Assembly: GCF_900232995.1 (NCBI RefSeq)
Contig: NZ_OCVX01000003.1
Span: 814,776-878,775, forward strand
Origin: Mycobacterium simulans
GTDB taxonomy: Bacteria; Actinomycetota; Actinomycetes; Mycobacteriales; Mycobacteriaceae
DNA: 64,000 bases
Direction of reading: 5' to 3'
Part shown: positions 27,746-37,762 of the stretch, in pieces
Layout of the letters: every line of letters starts with the position of its first letter
Numbering within the stretch: position 1 is the stretch's first letter
Made by a program: the position numbers and the translations under genes
Notes under the pieces: generated by a model
Database searches by the model: none
What the model saw: only the letters and a program-made list of their open reading frames with translations
Told to the model about the DNA's origin: nothing

Positions 27746-27862
27746 ATGACATCCCTCCAGTCACATTTGGACCCAGTCTGGCATAGCGCGGCATCTCGCT
27801 ACCGGTTCAACGACGCCACAATCCCGCGGTAGCGGGCGACTGCGCGTCGCTGACCTGCGGCT

Positions 27863-29119
27863 TTACTCGTCGTGTGAAATTGCCCGGGGAGTCTTGGGCC
27901 TAACCTCGATCAGCTGCATGATGGCCGCCATCCCCAACAGCGCAACCCCCATCAATCCCGCCGATGCGGTCAGCATCATCGCCACACTGCGCTCATACAA
28001 CAGGCCGCCCACCAGCGAGCCGCCCATGATGCCCACCTGAAACGCCGTCACGTAGAAGCCAGAGGCACCGTCGGGGTCGTCGGACGCACTGCGCATCGCC
28101 GCCGATTGCAGCATCGGCGACACCGCGTTGGCCATGGCGCCCCACAGCACGATCGCACCCGTTCCAAGAACCAGCGTCACTGTCGCGGTCTGATGCACGC
28201 CGAAAGCCATCGCGGCCAGCAGAACGAGCGCGGCCGTCAGCCCGGCCATACAGAAGATGACCGAGCCCTTGGGCCGGCGGTCGAGCGGCCGTGCCACCAA
28301 GGCGACCGCAATCACACCAGCAACACCGTACGCGGCGAGCACCCACGCAAGGTTCGGTCCGCGTACGCCGACGACCTGGCGGATGATCACCACGATGTAC
28401 GTATAGGAGATGAAATGGCCGATGACGGCGACCATGGTGATGAGGCTGACTACAACCAGGTGCCGATTGCGGTGGTGACGCGCGTGCGCACCGACATGCT
28501 GTAGCTCGTCGGCGTTCAGCACCATCTCCGGCAGCACCAACCGCGCCGCCACGGTGACGACCGCAGCCGCGACGGTTACACACGCCGCGGCCAGCCGCCA
28601 GCCCCACATCAGGCTCAGGGCGGCCGTGAGTGGGCTGCCGACCACCAGCGCCAGGCTTGTTCCGATGAATGTCGATGTGATCGCACGCCCGGCGTGGCTG
28701 GGCGGCACCAGCCGGGTGGCGAGTGGGGCGAGCACCGACCACAGCAGCCCGTGCGTCACCGCGCAGAGCACCCGACCGGCGGCCAGCACCGCGAAGTTAG
28801 GCGCCAGCGCCGAGATGAGCTGCGAAACGGTCAGACAGACCAGACTGACCAACAGCACCCGACGCCGCGGCCAGTGCGCGGTCCAGCGCACCAGCGGTAC
28901 CGTCGTCAGCGCCGCGACCAGCGCATACCAGGACAACAGCGTCCCCACCAAAACCACGCTGACGTGCAGGTTGCGCGCGATCGCCGACAGCGCGCCTACC
29001 GGGAGTATTTCGGCAGTGACATAGATAAAAGCCGCCGCGGCCAGCACAGCCAGCTGCGCAGCGGTCCGTGGAGTCCACGGTCGTGTGGCAGTGGCGGGGA
29101 TTGCGGCTTCGGCGGTCAT
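27863..29119 (-). CDS. MFS drug exporter (Rv0191-like)
   Basis: 418 aa with 12 predicted TM segments, of the AraJ/Cml-type DHA1 family. It shows the family stretch WYALVAALTTVPLVRWTAHW near TM2-3 and RVLCAVTHGLLWSVLAPLAT near TM4. M. tuberculosis Rv0191 (413 aa) has been linked to chloramphenicol and other efflux. It follows ricR on the same strand after 65 bp, so it may lie in the copper regulator's transcript, though nothing in the protein suggests a metal substrate. Confidence 0.88.
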   Translation of the reverse strand: MTAEAAIPATATRPWTPRTAAQLAVLAAAAFIYVTAEILPVGALSAIARNLHVSVVLVGTLLSWYALVAALTTVPLVRWTAHWPRRRVLLVSLVCLTVSQLISALAPNFAVLAAGRVLCAVTHGLLWSVLAPLATRLVPPSHAGRAITSTFIGTSLALVVGSPLTAALSLMWGWRLAAACVTVAAAVVTVAARLVLPEMVLNADELQHVGAHARHHRNRHLVVVSLITMVAVIGHFISYTYIVVIIRQVVGVRGPNLAWVLAAYGVAGVIAVALVARPLDRRPKGSVIFCMAGLTAALVLLAAMAFGVHQTATVTLVLGTGAIVLWGAMANAVSPMLQSAAMRSASDDPDGASGFYVTAFQVGIMGGSLVGGLLYERSVAMMLTASAGLMGVALLGMAAIMQLIEVRPKTPRAISHDE

Positions 29120-29184
29120 AGCGAGGGACTCTCATCAACCGTACGCACGCCGGCGACGGCCGCCACGCAACACGCCCGAGACGA

Positions 29185-29487
29185 TTAGGAACGAACGAGT
29201 CGCGCGATGGCCGCGGAGGCTTCGGCGAGCTTGGCTCGGCCCTTTTCCGGGGCCTCCGGCCCCTCCTCGGCCACGGCACGCGTAACGCAGTGACTCAGGT
29301 GCTCGTCCAGCAGGTTCAGCGCCACCGACCGCAAGGCGCTGTTGACGGCGCTGATCTGGGTGAGGACGTCAATGCAGTACTTATCCTCGTCGATCATGCG
29401 CGCGATACCGCGGACCTGACCCTCGATGCGACGCAGGCGCTTGGCGTAGTTGTCCTTCTCCTGCGTATATCCGTGTGGCGCCGTCAT
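29185..29487 (-). CDS. ricR: RicR, copper-sensing repressor of the CsoR family
   Basis: 100 aa, starting at [20 protein letters not shown]. CsoR-type four-helix protein; Cu(I) ligands C38, H63 and C67 are intact in KYCIDVLTQ and [11 protein letters not shown]. When copper binds it releases its targets, which in M. tuberculosis include ricR itself, mymT, lpqS, cysK2 and mmcO. Its own operator lies at 29505-29521, and a TACGAT -10 box only 7 nt before the ATG suggests a leaderless or nearly leaderless transcript. Slightly longer than the 96-aa M. tuberculosis form because of an insert EAPEKGR. Confidence 0.95.
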   Translation of the reverse strand: MTAPHGYTQEKDNYAKRLRRIEGQVRGIARMIDEDKYCIDVLTQISAVNSALRSVALNLLDEHLSHCVTRAVAEEGPEAPEKGRAKLAEASAAIARLVRS

Positions 29488-29504
29488 ACCACGCATCGTA
29501 CTCC

Positions 29505-29521
29505 ATACCCCGAAGGGGTAT
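29505..29521. promoter_or_regulatory. RicR operator upstream of ricR and ilvD
   Basis: ATACCCCGAAGGGGTAT, a 17-bp inverted repeat containing the RicR consensus TACCC...GGGTA. It is just upstream of the ricR -10 box and 47 bp before ilvD. Autoregulation of ricR is expected; an effect on ilvD is possible but unproven. Confidence 0.92.
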
Positions 29522-29567
29522 TAGCCTCGGATTTTGGTCACAATGGCGGCGCGAGCATACTTGTCCA

Positions 29568-31262
29568 ATGCCCCAATCCGACATCAAACCCCGCAGTCGT
29601 GACGTCACCGACGGTCTGGAGAAGGCTGCCGCCCGTGGCATGTTGCGGGCGGTAGGCATGGACGACGAAGACTTCGCCAAGCCGCAGATCGGGGTCGCGT
29701 CGTCGTGGAACGAGATCACGCCGTGCAATCTCTCGCTGGACCGGCTGGCAAAGGCGGTCAAGGAAGGGGTGTTCGCGGCGGGCGGCTATCCACTTGAGTT
29801 TGGGACGATCTCGGTGTCCGACGGCATCTCGATGGGGCACGAGGGCATGCACTTCTCCTTGGTGTCGCGTGAGGTGATCGCCGACAGCGTCGAAACCGTC
29901 ATGCAGGCCGAGCGCCTCGACGGCTCGGTGCTGCTGGCCGGATGCGACAAATCACTGCCCGGAATGCTCATGGCCGCAGCGCGTCTCGATTTGGCGGCGG
30001 TGTTCCTCTACGCGGGCTCCACATTGCCCGGGCGGGCCAAGCTTTCCGACGGCAGCGAACGCGAGGTCACGATCATCGACGCCTTCGAGGCAGTGGGAGC
30101 GTGCGCCCGTGGATTGATGCGCCGCGAAGACGTCGACGCCATCGAGCGGGTCTTCTGTCCCGGCGAAGGGGCTTGCGGCGGCATGTACACCGCCAACACC
30201 ATGGCCAGCGCCGCAGAGGCACTTGGCATGTCGTTGCCGGGCAGTGCGGCACCGCCGGCAACCGACCGCCGTCGCGATGGGTTCGCACGTCGCAGTGGTC
30301 AGGCCGTCATCGAACTGCTGCGCCGCGGCATCACCGCCCGCGACATACTGACCAAGGAGGCGTTCGAAAACGCAATTGCGGTAGTGATGGCGTTCGGCGG
30401 GTCAACCAACGCGGTGCTGCACCTGCTGGCGATCGCCCAAGAAGCGGGCGTCGCGCTGTCGCTCGACGACTTCAGCCGGATCGGGTCCAAGGTGCCGCAT
30501 TTGGCCGATGTCAAGCCGTTTGGCAACCACGTGATGATCGACGTAGACCACATCGGCGGCGTCCCGGTGGTAATGAAGGCATTGCTGGATGCTGGTCTGC
30601 TGCATGGTGATTGCCTGACGGTGACCGGCGAGACCGTGGCCGGGAATCTCGCCTCCCTTGCCCCGCCGGACCCGGACGGAAAGGTGTTGCGCGCGCTGGA
30701 CAATCCGATCCATCCGACCGGTGGGATCACCATCCTGCGCGGATCGCTGGCGCCGGAAGGCGCGGTCGTCAAGTCCGCCGGCTTCGACTCCGAGGTCTTC
30801 GAAGGCACCGCAAGGGTTTTCGACGGCGAGCGCGCCGCACTGGACGCACTCGAAGACGGCACCATCACCGACGGCGACGCCGTGGTGATCCGCTATGAGG
30901 GCCCCAAAGGTGGGCCTGGGATGCGGGAAATGCTTGCCATTACCGGCGCGATCAAAGGCGCGGGCCTGGGCAAGGATGTGCTGCTGCTGACCGACGGTCG
31001 GTTTTCCGGCGGGACGACCGGTCTCTGCGTTGGTCACATCGCACCGGAGGCGGTCGACGCTGGACCGATCGCGTTTCTGCGCAACGGCGATCGCATTCGC
31101 CTCGACGTGGCCAGCCGCACCCTCGACGTACTCGTCGAGCCAGCTGAATTCGCGGCCCGGCAAAAGAATTTCATCCCGCCACCACCACGCTACAAGTCCG
31201 GCGTACTGGCCAAGTACGTCAAACTCGTCGGCTCAGCCGCGGCAGGGGCGGTCTGCGGCTAA
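29568..31262 (+). CDS. ilvD: Dihydroxy-acid dehydratase
   Basis: 564 aa from ATG at 29568 ([19 protein letters not shown]). Fe-S dehydratase of branched-chain amino-acid and CoA synthesis, turning dihydroxy-isovalerate and dihydroxy-methylvalerate into 2-oxo acids. Cluster and active-site motifs are intact: [20 protein letters not shown] near residue 122, [19 protein letters not shown] near 195, and the C-terminal [20 protein letters not shown]. Fe-S dehydratases are copper targets, so a shared region with the copper repressor is notable. A little shorter at the N-terminus than M. tuberculosis IlvD (575 aa). Confidence 0.97.
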   Translation: MPQSDIKPRSRDVTDGLEKAAARGMLRAVGMDDEDFAKPQIGVASSWNEITPCNLSLDRLAKAVKEGVFAAGGYPLEFGTISVSDGISMGHEGMHFSLVSREVIADSVETVMQAERLDGSVLLAGCDKSLPGMLMAAARLDLAAVFLYAGSTLPGRAKLSDGSEREVTIIDAFEAVGACARGLMRREDVDAIERVFCPGEGACGGMYTANTMASAAEALGMSLPGSAAPPATDRRRDGFARRSGQAVIELLRRGITARDILTKEAFENAIAVVMAFGGSTNAVLHLLAIAQEAGVALSLDDFSRIGSKVPHLADVKPFGNHVMIDVDHIGGVPVVMKALLDAGLLHGDCLTVTGETVAGNLASLAPPDPDGKVLRALDNPIHPTGGITILRGSLAPEGAVVKSAGFDSEVFEGTARVFDGERAALDALEDGTITDGDAVVIRYEGPKGGPGMREMLAITGAIKGAGLGKDVLLLTDGRFSGGTTGLCVGHIAPEAVDAGPIAFLRNGDRIRLDVASRTLDVLVEPAEFAARQKNFIPPPPRYKSGVLAKYVKLVGSAAAGAVCG

Positions 31263-31300
31263 CCGCGTCGAATTGGCTTCTCGTCTAGCGGACTTCGAAA

Positions 31301-31741
31301 CTACGAGTGAGTAACCGTCGAGCGCGTGCGCATGCCGAAGTAGGTGGCGGTCAAGCCCAAGAAGGCCACCACCGCACCCGCGACGATGTGCGACCACATC
31401 ATGCTGGCCGTCCGCGTGATTCCTTGCAGAATCCACGGCGCGAAGATGAGCCATACACCGAGCACGGGCATCGTCCACGTCATGCCATGCGTGCGGTCCA
31501 GCGCTGAAGCGAACCCGTAGGCCAGGAACGCGACCGCGATCCCGACGATGAGGTCGCAGAAGGCGAGCTGTCTCGTGGCGCTGAAACCAACGATCCACGG
31601 GGACGCAGCCACATACAGGCCTGCGAGCATCGTCAGGCCGAAGGTGATCTGCGCGCTCATCGACTCGGCGGCGCGCTCGAAGCTCTCGCGCAGGGCCAAC
31701 AAATCGGGGTGGTGATCAATTGATGAATGGACCGTACTCAT
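31301..31741 (-). CDS. SPW-repeat membrane protein (Rv0188-like)
   Basis: 146 aa, four TM segments in two halves. Each half has the SPW-type motif: YVAASPWIVGF and VWLIFAPWILQG. Such proteins are common in actinobacteria and of unknown function. A GAAAGG lies upstream of the ATG. The leader holds two copies of tgcagcaagc (31760-31769 and 31776-31785), a possible regulator site. Confidence 0.8.
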   Translation of the reverse strand: MSTVHSSIDHHPDLLALRESFERAAESMSAQITFGLTMLAGLYVAASPWIVGFSATRQLAFCDLIVGIAVAFLAYGFASALDRTHGMTWTMPVLGVWLIFAPWILQGITRTASMMWSHIVAGAVVAFLGLTATYFGMRTRSTVTHS

Positions 31742-32013
31742 TTTGCAACCTTTCTGTTATGCAGCAAGCCCGTTGTGCAGCAAGCACTGTAGGCCTTCTG
31801 CAACCCATCCATCTGTCCCAAGATTACGCTCGGCCGCCAGATGCCAGCAACGAAAAACGCGCGCTTTGGGCGCGCGACCGATCGGCCAGATGACTTGTGA
31901 TTAAGCGATTTCCGAAACTCTGAGCGCTGGCTACGTTGCCAGCGATACCATCGTGCAGTCCATCGCTGGCGCAACTGCGCGGCGATGTTGTCTTGAGTAC
32001 AGCGAGGTGCCCG
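31742..32013. promoter_or_regulatory. Divergent intergenic region, SPW gene / PE_PGRS
   Basis: 272 bp, with the decamer repeat tgcagcaagc (period 16) near the SPW gene, and GCGAGGTG just before the PE_PGRS start. No further gene is seen. Confidence 0.5.
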
Positions 32014-33142
32014 ATGACATATGTACTGGTCTCACCGGAGATGATGGCCTCGATGGCCGCCGATATAAAGAGCATCGGCGCGCTTTTGGCCAACGGCAAC
32101 GCGGTGGCGGCCAGCACGACGACGAACGTGGCCAGCGCGGCGGCCGACGAGGTATCCGCAGCAGTCGCGGCGTTGTTTTCCCAGCACGCGGCCGACTATC
32201 AGGTGCTTGCCCGGCAGGCAGCTACCTTTAATGAGCAGTTCGCGAGCAACTTACTGGCGGGCGCGAATTCGTATGTCGCGGCCGAGGCCAGCAACGCGGC
32301 GGACGGACTGATGGCGGTAATCAACGCGCCCACCCAGGCGCTATTGGGGCGCCCGCTGATCGGTAACGGTGCCAATGGAACAACCGTCAATGGTGTCGGG
32401 ACCGCTGGCGGGGCGGGCGGCATCTTGTACGGCAACGGCGGCAACGGTGGGGCCAGCACCAACCCGGGAGCACCCGGCGGCGCCGGCGGAGCTGCTGGCC
32501 TCATTGGCAATGGCGGCATCGGCGGACAAGGTGGGGCCGGTGGGACCGGCGGCGCCGGAGGCAATGCCGGATTCTTGTTCGGCACCGGCGGAGCCGGTGG
32601 CGTCGGCGGAACCGGTACCGCCGGTGCGGCCGGCGGCGCCGGAGGCGTAGGCGGCACGGGCGGCGCCGGGGGCAGCGGCAGCCTGTACGGCGCCGCCGGA
32701 GCCGGTGGCGCCGGCGGGGCCGGCGGTGCCGGTGGTCAGGGCTTGGCCGGCCAGGAGGGCGGTGCCGGTGGGGCCGGTGGAGACGGTGGAGTCGGCGGGG
32801 GCGCTGGCATGTTCGGCAGGCGGCACCGGCGGCGCTGGTGGTAACGGCGCCACCGGCGTGGTCACCGGTCAGGCCGGCGGTGCCGGTGGGAAGGCCGGCA
32901 ACGGCGGCACCGGCGGCGTCGGCGGCAGCGTGACCGGCACCGGCACCGGCAACGGCGGCGACGGCGGCCAAGGCGGTGACGGCGGTGCCGGCGGCGACGG
33001 TGGCGATGGCGAGGGCGCGTCCGGCGGCTCCGGCGGAGACGGCGGCCAACCGGGCGGCGGCGGCCAGGGCACCTCACCGGGCGGCGTCCCCGGCGGCCCC
33101 GGTGACCTCGGCGCCGATGGGCTTGACGGGCAAAACATTTAG
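32014..33142 (+). pseudogene. PE_PGRS gene with a frameshift
   Basis: GAGGTG five bases before the ATG. An N-terminal PE domain of about 95 residues ([20 protein letters not shown]..., with [20 protein letters not shown]) leads to a linker ([15 protein letters not shown]) and Gly-Gly-Ala/Asn repeats. At about 32818 one extra A (or loss of two bases) shifts the frame, and the shifted frame stops at 32844. The repeats continue in the next frame ([20 protein letters not shown]...) to a stop at 33142. Restoring the frame would give one protein of about 375 residues. PE_PGRS proteins are exported by ESX-5 to the cell surface. This may be a real loss, a phase-variable site or a sequencing error in GC-rich repeats. 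Confidence 0.85.
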
Positions 33143-33194
33143 CGTTGTATCCGAGTTCGGGCGGCATTGTGTGCCGGCGAAACCAGCCAAAGGG

Positions 33195-33222
33195 TTTACC
33201 AGATACCCGTAGGGGGTATAGT
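33195..33222 (+). promoter_or_regulatory. mymT promoter with RicR operator
   Basis: The -35 TTTACC (33195-33200), 16 bp, -10 TATAGT (33217-33222). The RicR operator ATACCCGTAGGGGGTAT (33203-33219) fills the spacer and overlaps the -10 box, so bound RicR would block RNA polymerase. Copper release would turn on mymT. Confidence 0.9.
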
Positions 33223-33264
33223 GGGAAACGAGTCAACCAGTGGGACTTCGGTCCCCGTGCAGAG

Positions 33265-33426
33265 ATGAGGGTGAGAAATATGGCGAATTATGAAGCCGGA
33301 ACCGTGCTGACCTGCGGCCACGAAGGCTGCGGCTGTCGCGTTCGGATTGAAAACGAGTGCCACTGCGCTGGCGCCGGTGAGCCCTACCGCTGCACCTGCG
33401 GCGACGAGTTGGCCCCAGTCAAGTAG
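33265..33426 (+). CDS. mymT: MymT, copper metallothionein
   Basis: 53 aa, the length of M. tuberculosis MymT (Rv0186A). Seven cysteines, in [20 protein letters not shown] and RCTCGDE, hold a Cu(I)-thiolate cluster. An ATG at 33280 (MANYEAG) is an alternative start. Cytoplasmic copper buffer that protects against copper and nitrosative stress. Preceded by a RicR-controlled promoter. Confidence 0.96.
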   Translation: MRVRNMANYEAGTVLTCGHEGCGCRVRIENECHCAGAGEPYRCTCGDELAPVK

Positions 33427-33447
33427 CTCGGGCACGCCGGTCGCGCG

Positions 33448-35559
33448 TCACCGACCGAACGCGCGACCGGCCAACTCGACTTCGCCGGCCAGCTTCAGGT
33501 CGACCGCCGAAGCGCCCACAGCCACGGTGTAACCACCTGTATCGATGCGCCAACATCCGGCGTCATAGCGGGCGAGCAACCGCGGATCCGCCTGGACGCT
33601 CACCCGATGGGCCTGATCCGGTTCGAGGTCGACCCGCTCGAATCCCAGCAGCCGCAACCGCGATTCACTGGGAGTGGCGGTCAGGTACAGCTGCGGGGGA
33701 TCCACCCCGGCGCGGGCGCCGGTGTTGACGACAGTGAAGCTGGCGGTCACGGTGTCGCCGCCAGTGACGGCCAGCTCGCGGTAGTCGAATCTGGTGTACG
33801 ACAAACCGTGACCGAACGCGAACAGCGGTCTCTGGCTCGTTCGTGCGAACCAGCGGTAGCCCACCTCGGCGCCTTCGGAATAGTGGATGGTGCTCTGGGT
33901 GCCCCACGGGGCGCCGAGGTCTGGCAACTCCGGACGCGGCGTCTGCTCGAGATCGGCCGGAAAAGTTATCGGCAGCCGGCCCGACGGATTCACCTGTCCG
34001 GCCAAGACTTCCGCGATGGCCTGACCACCGGCCTGGCCCGGATACCATGCCTGCACGATGGCATTCACCGAGTCTCGCCAGGGCATGACGACCGGGTTGC
34101 CAGTCTCGAGGACGACGACGGTATTCGGGTTGGCCGCGGCGACGGCAGCGATCACCGCATCCTGGCCCCACGGCAGCGACAGGTCGGGGACGTCGACGCC
34201 CTCCCCCTCGACGCGGATCGCGAACACAATCACAACGTCTGCACGTCGCGCCGCCAGTACCGCTTCGGCCGGGCTGATGCCTGGGTCAAACTCAATCTGC
34301 GTGTTGGGAAACCGCTTTCGCAGTTCGTCGAGCGGACTTGACGGCAGCAGGTAGAGGTTGCGTAAGCCGCCCGTCAGGCCGGGCCCGCCGATGGGGATCA
34401 CCTCTGCATACCCCGCGGGCGGAACAACAGCGCTGGACCCGCATCCGGTAGGCACGCCCCGCTGGGCATATCCGCCGATGACAGCGATACGTGCACCGGC
34501 TTTCAGCGGTAGCGCGCCTTCGTTTTGCAGCAGCACGATTCCCTGCCGTGCGATCTGCAACGCAATCTCGTTGTGCGCGGCCATATCCGGTGCGGGCGCC
34601 GGTTCCCACCGGTCGATTCCGATGGCGAACATCGAGCGCAGGATGCGCCGAACCATGTCGGACAGCCGCTCCTTGGGTAGCCCACCGTCGCGGTACGCGG
34701 CCCGCAGACGGTCGCCGAACGCCTCTGACTGCCACAACAGGGCATCGATTTGTGCCCCGCATTCTTGGTCTAGGCCGGCGGCCGCACACTCCCAGCCCGG
34801 TGTTCCGCCCCAATCGGACATGGCCCAACCGCGGTATCCCCAGGCACCTTTCAACACGTCATTGATCAAGACATCGTTTGCGGCGGCGTAGCCGCCATTG
34901 ACCTTGTTGTATGCCGTCATCACCGCGCCGGGCTGCGCCCGCTCGATGGCGATCTCGAAAGCCAGCAGGTCGGATTCGCGGTGTGCATCGGGATCGATGA
35001 CCGCGTTCAGCCAGTGCCGGTTGGTTTCGTTACAGTTCAGCGAGAAGTGCTTGATCGTCGAGATAACACCCTGTTGCTGTATGCCGATGATCGACTCCGC
35101 GGCCATCACCGCACTCAAAAGCGGGTCTTCGGAAAGGTATTCGAAGTTGCGGCCGTTTCGCGGATCTCGGGCCAGGTTGATCCCACCCGCTAGCAGGACG
35201 TTAAACCCGCGGCTGCGTGCCTCCCGGGCGATTGCCTGGCCCGAGGAGCGGGCCAGCGCCGGGTTGAAGCTGGCGGCCAGCGCCAGGCTTGCCGGCAGCG
35301 CGGTCGCTGTGTCACCTGGGCGGTAGCCGGGGTTGGTGACGCCCAGACTGGCGTCGCTCATCAACAGGGCAGGCACGCCGAGCCGTGGCACCCCTGGCAC
35401 ATAGCCGGCACTCATCGGGGTGCCCTCCGGAATTCGCTCGTCACGCAGCGGCCACAGTTCACCGGCTCCCATTACCCCGACCAGCAGTGCGAATCGCTCG
35501 TCGTCGATCATCCGCATCTCGACCTCGCGAGCGCGGCCGTCAGGGTCTAGCAAGTCCAT
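33448..35559 (-). CDS. bglS: Glycoside hydrolase family 3, probable beta-glucosidase
   Basis: 703 aa from the ATG at 35559 (AGAGGG upstream). GH3 with the N-terminal TIM-barrel: KHFSLNCNETNR near residue 165, and the nucleophile region YRGWAMSDWGGT with D249 the likely nucleophile. The sandwich domain and a C-terminal fibronectin III-like domain (AGVDPPQLYLTATPSESRLR) follow. No signal peptide. M. tuberculosis has bglS (Rv0186, 691 aa as I recall) here. Substrate probably a beta-glucoside; not certain. The start overlaps the end of the metalloprotease-like gene by 13 nt. Confidence 0.9.
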   Translation of the reverse strand: MDLLDPDGRAREVEMRMIDDERFALLVGVMGAGELWPLRDERIPEGTPMSAGYVPGVPRLGVPALLMSDASLGVTNPGYRPGDTATALPASLALAASFNPALARSSGQAIAREARSRGFNVLLAGGINLARDPRNGRNFEYLSEDPLLSAVMAAESIIGIQQQGVISTIKHFSLNCNETNRHWLNAVIDPDAHRESDLLAFEIAIERAQPGAVMTAYNKVNGGYAAANDVLINDVLKGAWGYRGWAMSDWGGTPGWECAAAGLDQECGAQIDALLWQSEAFGDRLRAAYRDGGLPKERLSDMVRRILRSMFAIGIDRWEPAPAPDMAAHNEIALQIARQGIVLLQNEGALPLKAGARIAVIGGYAQRGVPTGCGSSAVVPPAGYAEVIPIGGPGLTGGLRNLYLLPSSPLDELRKRFPNTQIEFDPGISPAEAVLAARRADVVIVFAIRVEGEGVDVPDLSLPWGQDAVIAAVAAANPNTVVVLETGNPVVMPWRDSVNAIVQAWYPGQAGGQAIAEVLAGQVNPSGRLPITFPADLEQTPRPELPDLGAPWGTQSTIHYSEGAEVGYRWFARTSQRPLFAFGHGLSYTRFDYRELAVTGGDTVTASFTVVNTGARAGVDPPQLYLTATPSESRLRLLGFERVDLEPDQAHRVSVQADPRLLARYDAGCWRIDTGGYTVAVGASAVDLKLAGEVELAGRAFGR

Positions 35560-36068
35560 CGCACGCCCTCTTTCGCATACACGACGCGCAGCACGTGGCC
35601 GAGTTCGGGTCCCATCACCAACTCCATTAACGTGCAGATCGTTGCCACGAACTGCGGCCCGTGCGCGGGTGGGACCTGGCATAAATGGTGCGCGATTTCG
35701 TGCAGCACTACGAGCTCACGCATCGCCCAGTCGGCGGTATCGCGGTCGGGAACGGCGATAACGCCTGTGCCGTCGCGGTTTTCGTAATGTGCGGCGGTGG
35801 CCGCCCGCCGCGCCCGTACTGCCAGCGGCGCCGCCTGCGGCCACTGCTGCCGCACCGACGGCAACGCGAGCACGTCGTCGACGTAGCGCTGAACGGACGC
35901 CACCGATCCGAACCGTCCTTCCGGCGGCAGCGTCAACTGGGTGCCGAAAAACTCCACCGCCGGCGAGCCGTGCTCGGCGGCCCGGTCAAACAACGTCCGG
36001 ATGAATCCCTCAGCCGCATATACCTTGGCCCGCTGGGAGTCTCGTCGGGACAAATCCGGTTGAGTCAC
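35547..36068 (-). CDS. Small zinc metalloprotease-like protein (Rv0185-like)
   Basis: 173 aa, GTG start overlapping the stop of the DUF2786 gene (GTGA). The motif VVLHEIAHHLC (H123-E-I-A-H127) is a gluzincin-type zinc-binding HExxH; a third ligand is not obvious. Proteins of this kind are limited to actinobacteria and lie next to DUF2786 genes, which suggests a shared role. No signal peptide. Confidence 0.8.
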   Translation of the reverse strand: MTQPDLSRRDSQRAKVYAAEGFIRTLFDRAAEHGSPAVEFFGTQLTLPPEGRFGSVASVQRYVDDVLALPSVRQQWPQAAPLAVRARRAATAAHYENRDGTGVIAVPDRDTADWAMRELVVLHEIAHHLCQVPPAHGPQFVATICTLMELVMGPELGHVLRVVYAKEGVRWTC

Positions 36069-36814
36069 CGGTCCAGTGCTGTCCGCGCCCGGGGTAGCTC
36101 GGGACTGTTCCCCAGCCGGGCTCGCCTCCCCGCCCGGTCACCCGCGCGCCGCGCCGCCGACGAATATCCGGCCGTGGCCCTACTGGCCTGCCAGGTACCG
36201 CGCGCCTTCGAAGCGCCGCGGTAGTAGTCGCGCAACTCGATCTCCTTGTCCCGCAACGCGAGAGCGGTTCCCGGTGCACGACCACGGTCCTCGGTGACCT
36301 CTCGCCGTGCCTGTTCTCGGGCCTCGGCCAGGCGTTGCCCAACCCGAACCCCGAACGCCAGCTGGAAGTTGAGCCGGGCGGTGATCGTCGGCGTCGGCCG
36401 GTGCGCACCCGAGGCGAGGTAGGCGTCCGACGCCCGCACCATCTGCACAACCAGGCTGGCATACAACGCGTGGCTGGCGTCAATGTCCTCGCAGAAGCCG
36501 TAGGCATAGACGAACGTCGAATTCGATGCCACGTCACAACGCACGTCGTTAGCCGCCGCGATGAGCACGAAAAGCTGCACGTAGGTGCGCAAACCGCGGG
36601 TGCCCGCAGTGCCGATGGTGATGGTGCGCTGCGTCGGGGCCTGCGCCGGCGACCGGTTGGAGGCATGCGACCGCGCCACCGCCAGGTCGATGGATGCCGC
36701 CGTGGCCAACCGTTGCGCGGCGCTCATGAACGCGTCCGCCTCGTGCGGGTTGTCGGTGCCTTCGGCCTGACGCAGCAGCGCAGCGATACGGGACAGCATC
36801 TTGTCGTCGGTCAT
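36065..36814 (-). CDS. DUF2786 protein (Rv0184-like)
   Basis: 249 aa. The N-terminal 40 residues, MLSRIAALLRQAEGTDNPHE and ADAFMSAAQRLATAA, are the DUF2786 motif, a short helical domain found also in phage and plasmid proteins. The rest is alpha-helical and rich in basic residues. Function unknown. First gene of a tight DUF2786 / metalloprotease / bglS operon. Confidence 0.85.
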   Translation of the reverse strand: MTDDKMLSRIAALLRQAEGTDNPHEADAFMSAAQRLATAASIDLAVARSHASNRSPAQAPTQRTITIGTAGTRGLRTYVQLFVLIAAANDVRCDVASNSTFVYAYGFCEDIDASHALYASLVVQMVRASDAYLASGAHRPTPTITARLNFQLAFGVRVGQRLAEAREQARREVTEDRGRAPGTALALRDKEIELRDYYRGASKARGTWQASRATAGYSSAARRAGDRAGRRARLGNSPELPRARTALDR

Positions 36815-36848
36815 GGCGCCAAACTACTCAAACCGTATGACATTTCAC

Positions 36849-37697
<849 letters not shown>

Positions 37698-37762
37698 TCA
37701 TTACGGGCAGCGTAATGGCTCCTCGCGCGGTGTTGTCAGAGACTCTGCGTAGGCTCGTTTGA

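Noticed and set aside
26378..27832. A long plus-strand frame of 484 codons opposite the transpeptidase pair
   Set aside because: It is the antisense of two genes with signal peptides, YkuD motifs and good ribosome sites. The GC-rich third codon position produces such shadows.
32199..32865. Minus-strand Pro/Ala-rich frames in the PE_PGRS region
   Set aside because: They are the mirror of the Gly-rich repeats and lack any start site.
32400..33100. Possible CRISPR-like repeats
   Set aside because: The repeats are short, in-phase Gly-codon repeats of a PGRS gene, without unique spacers of constant length.
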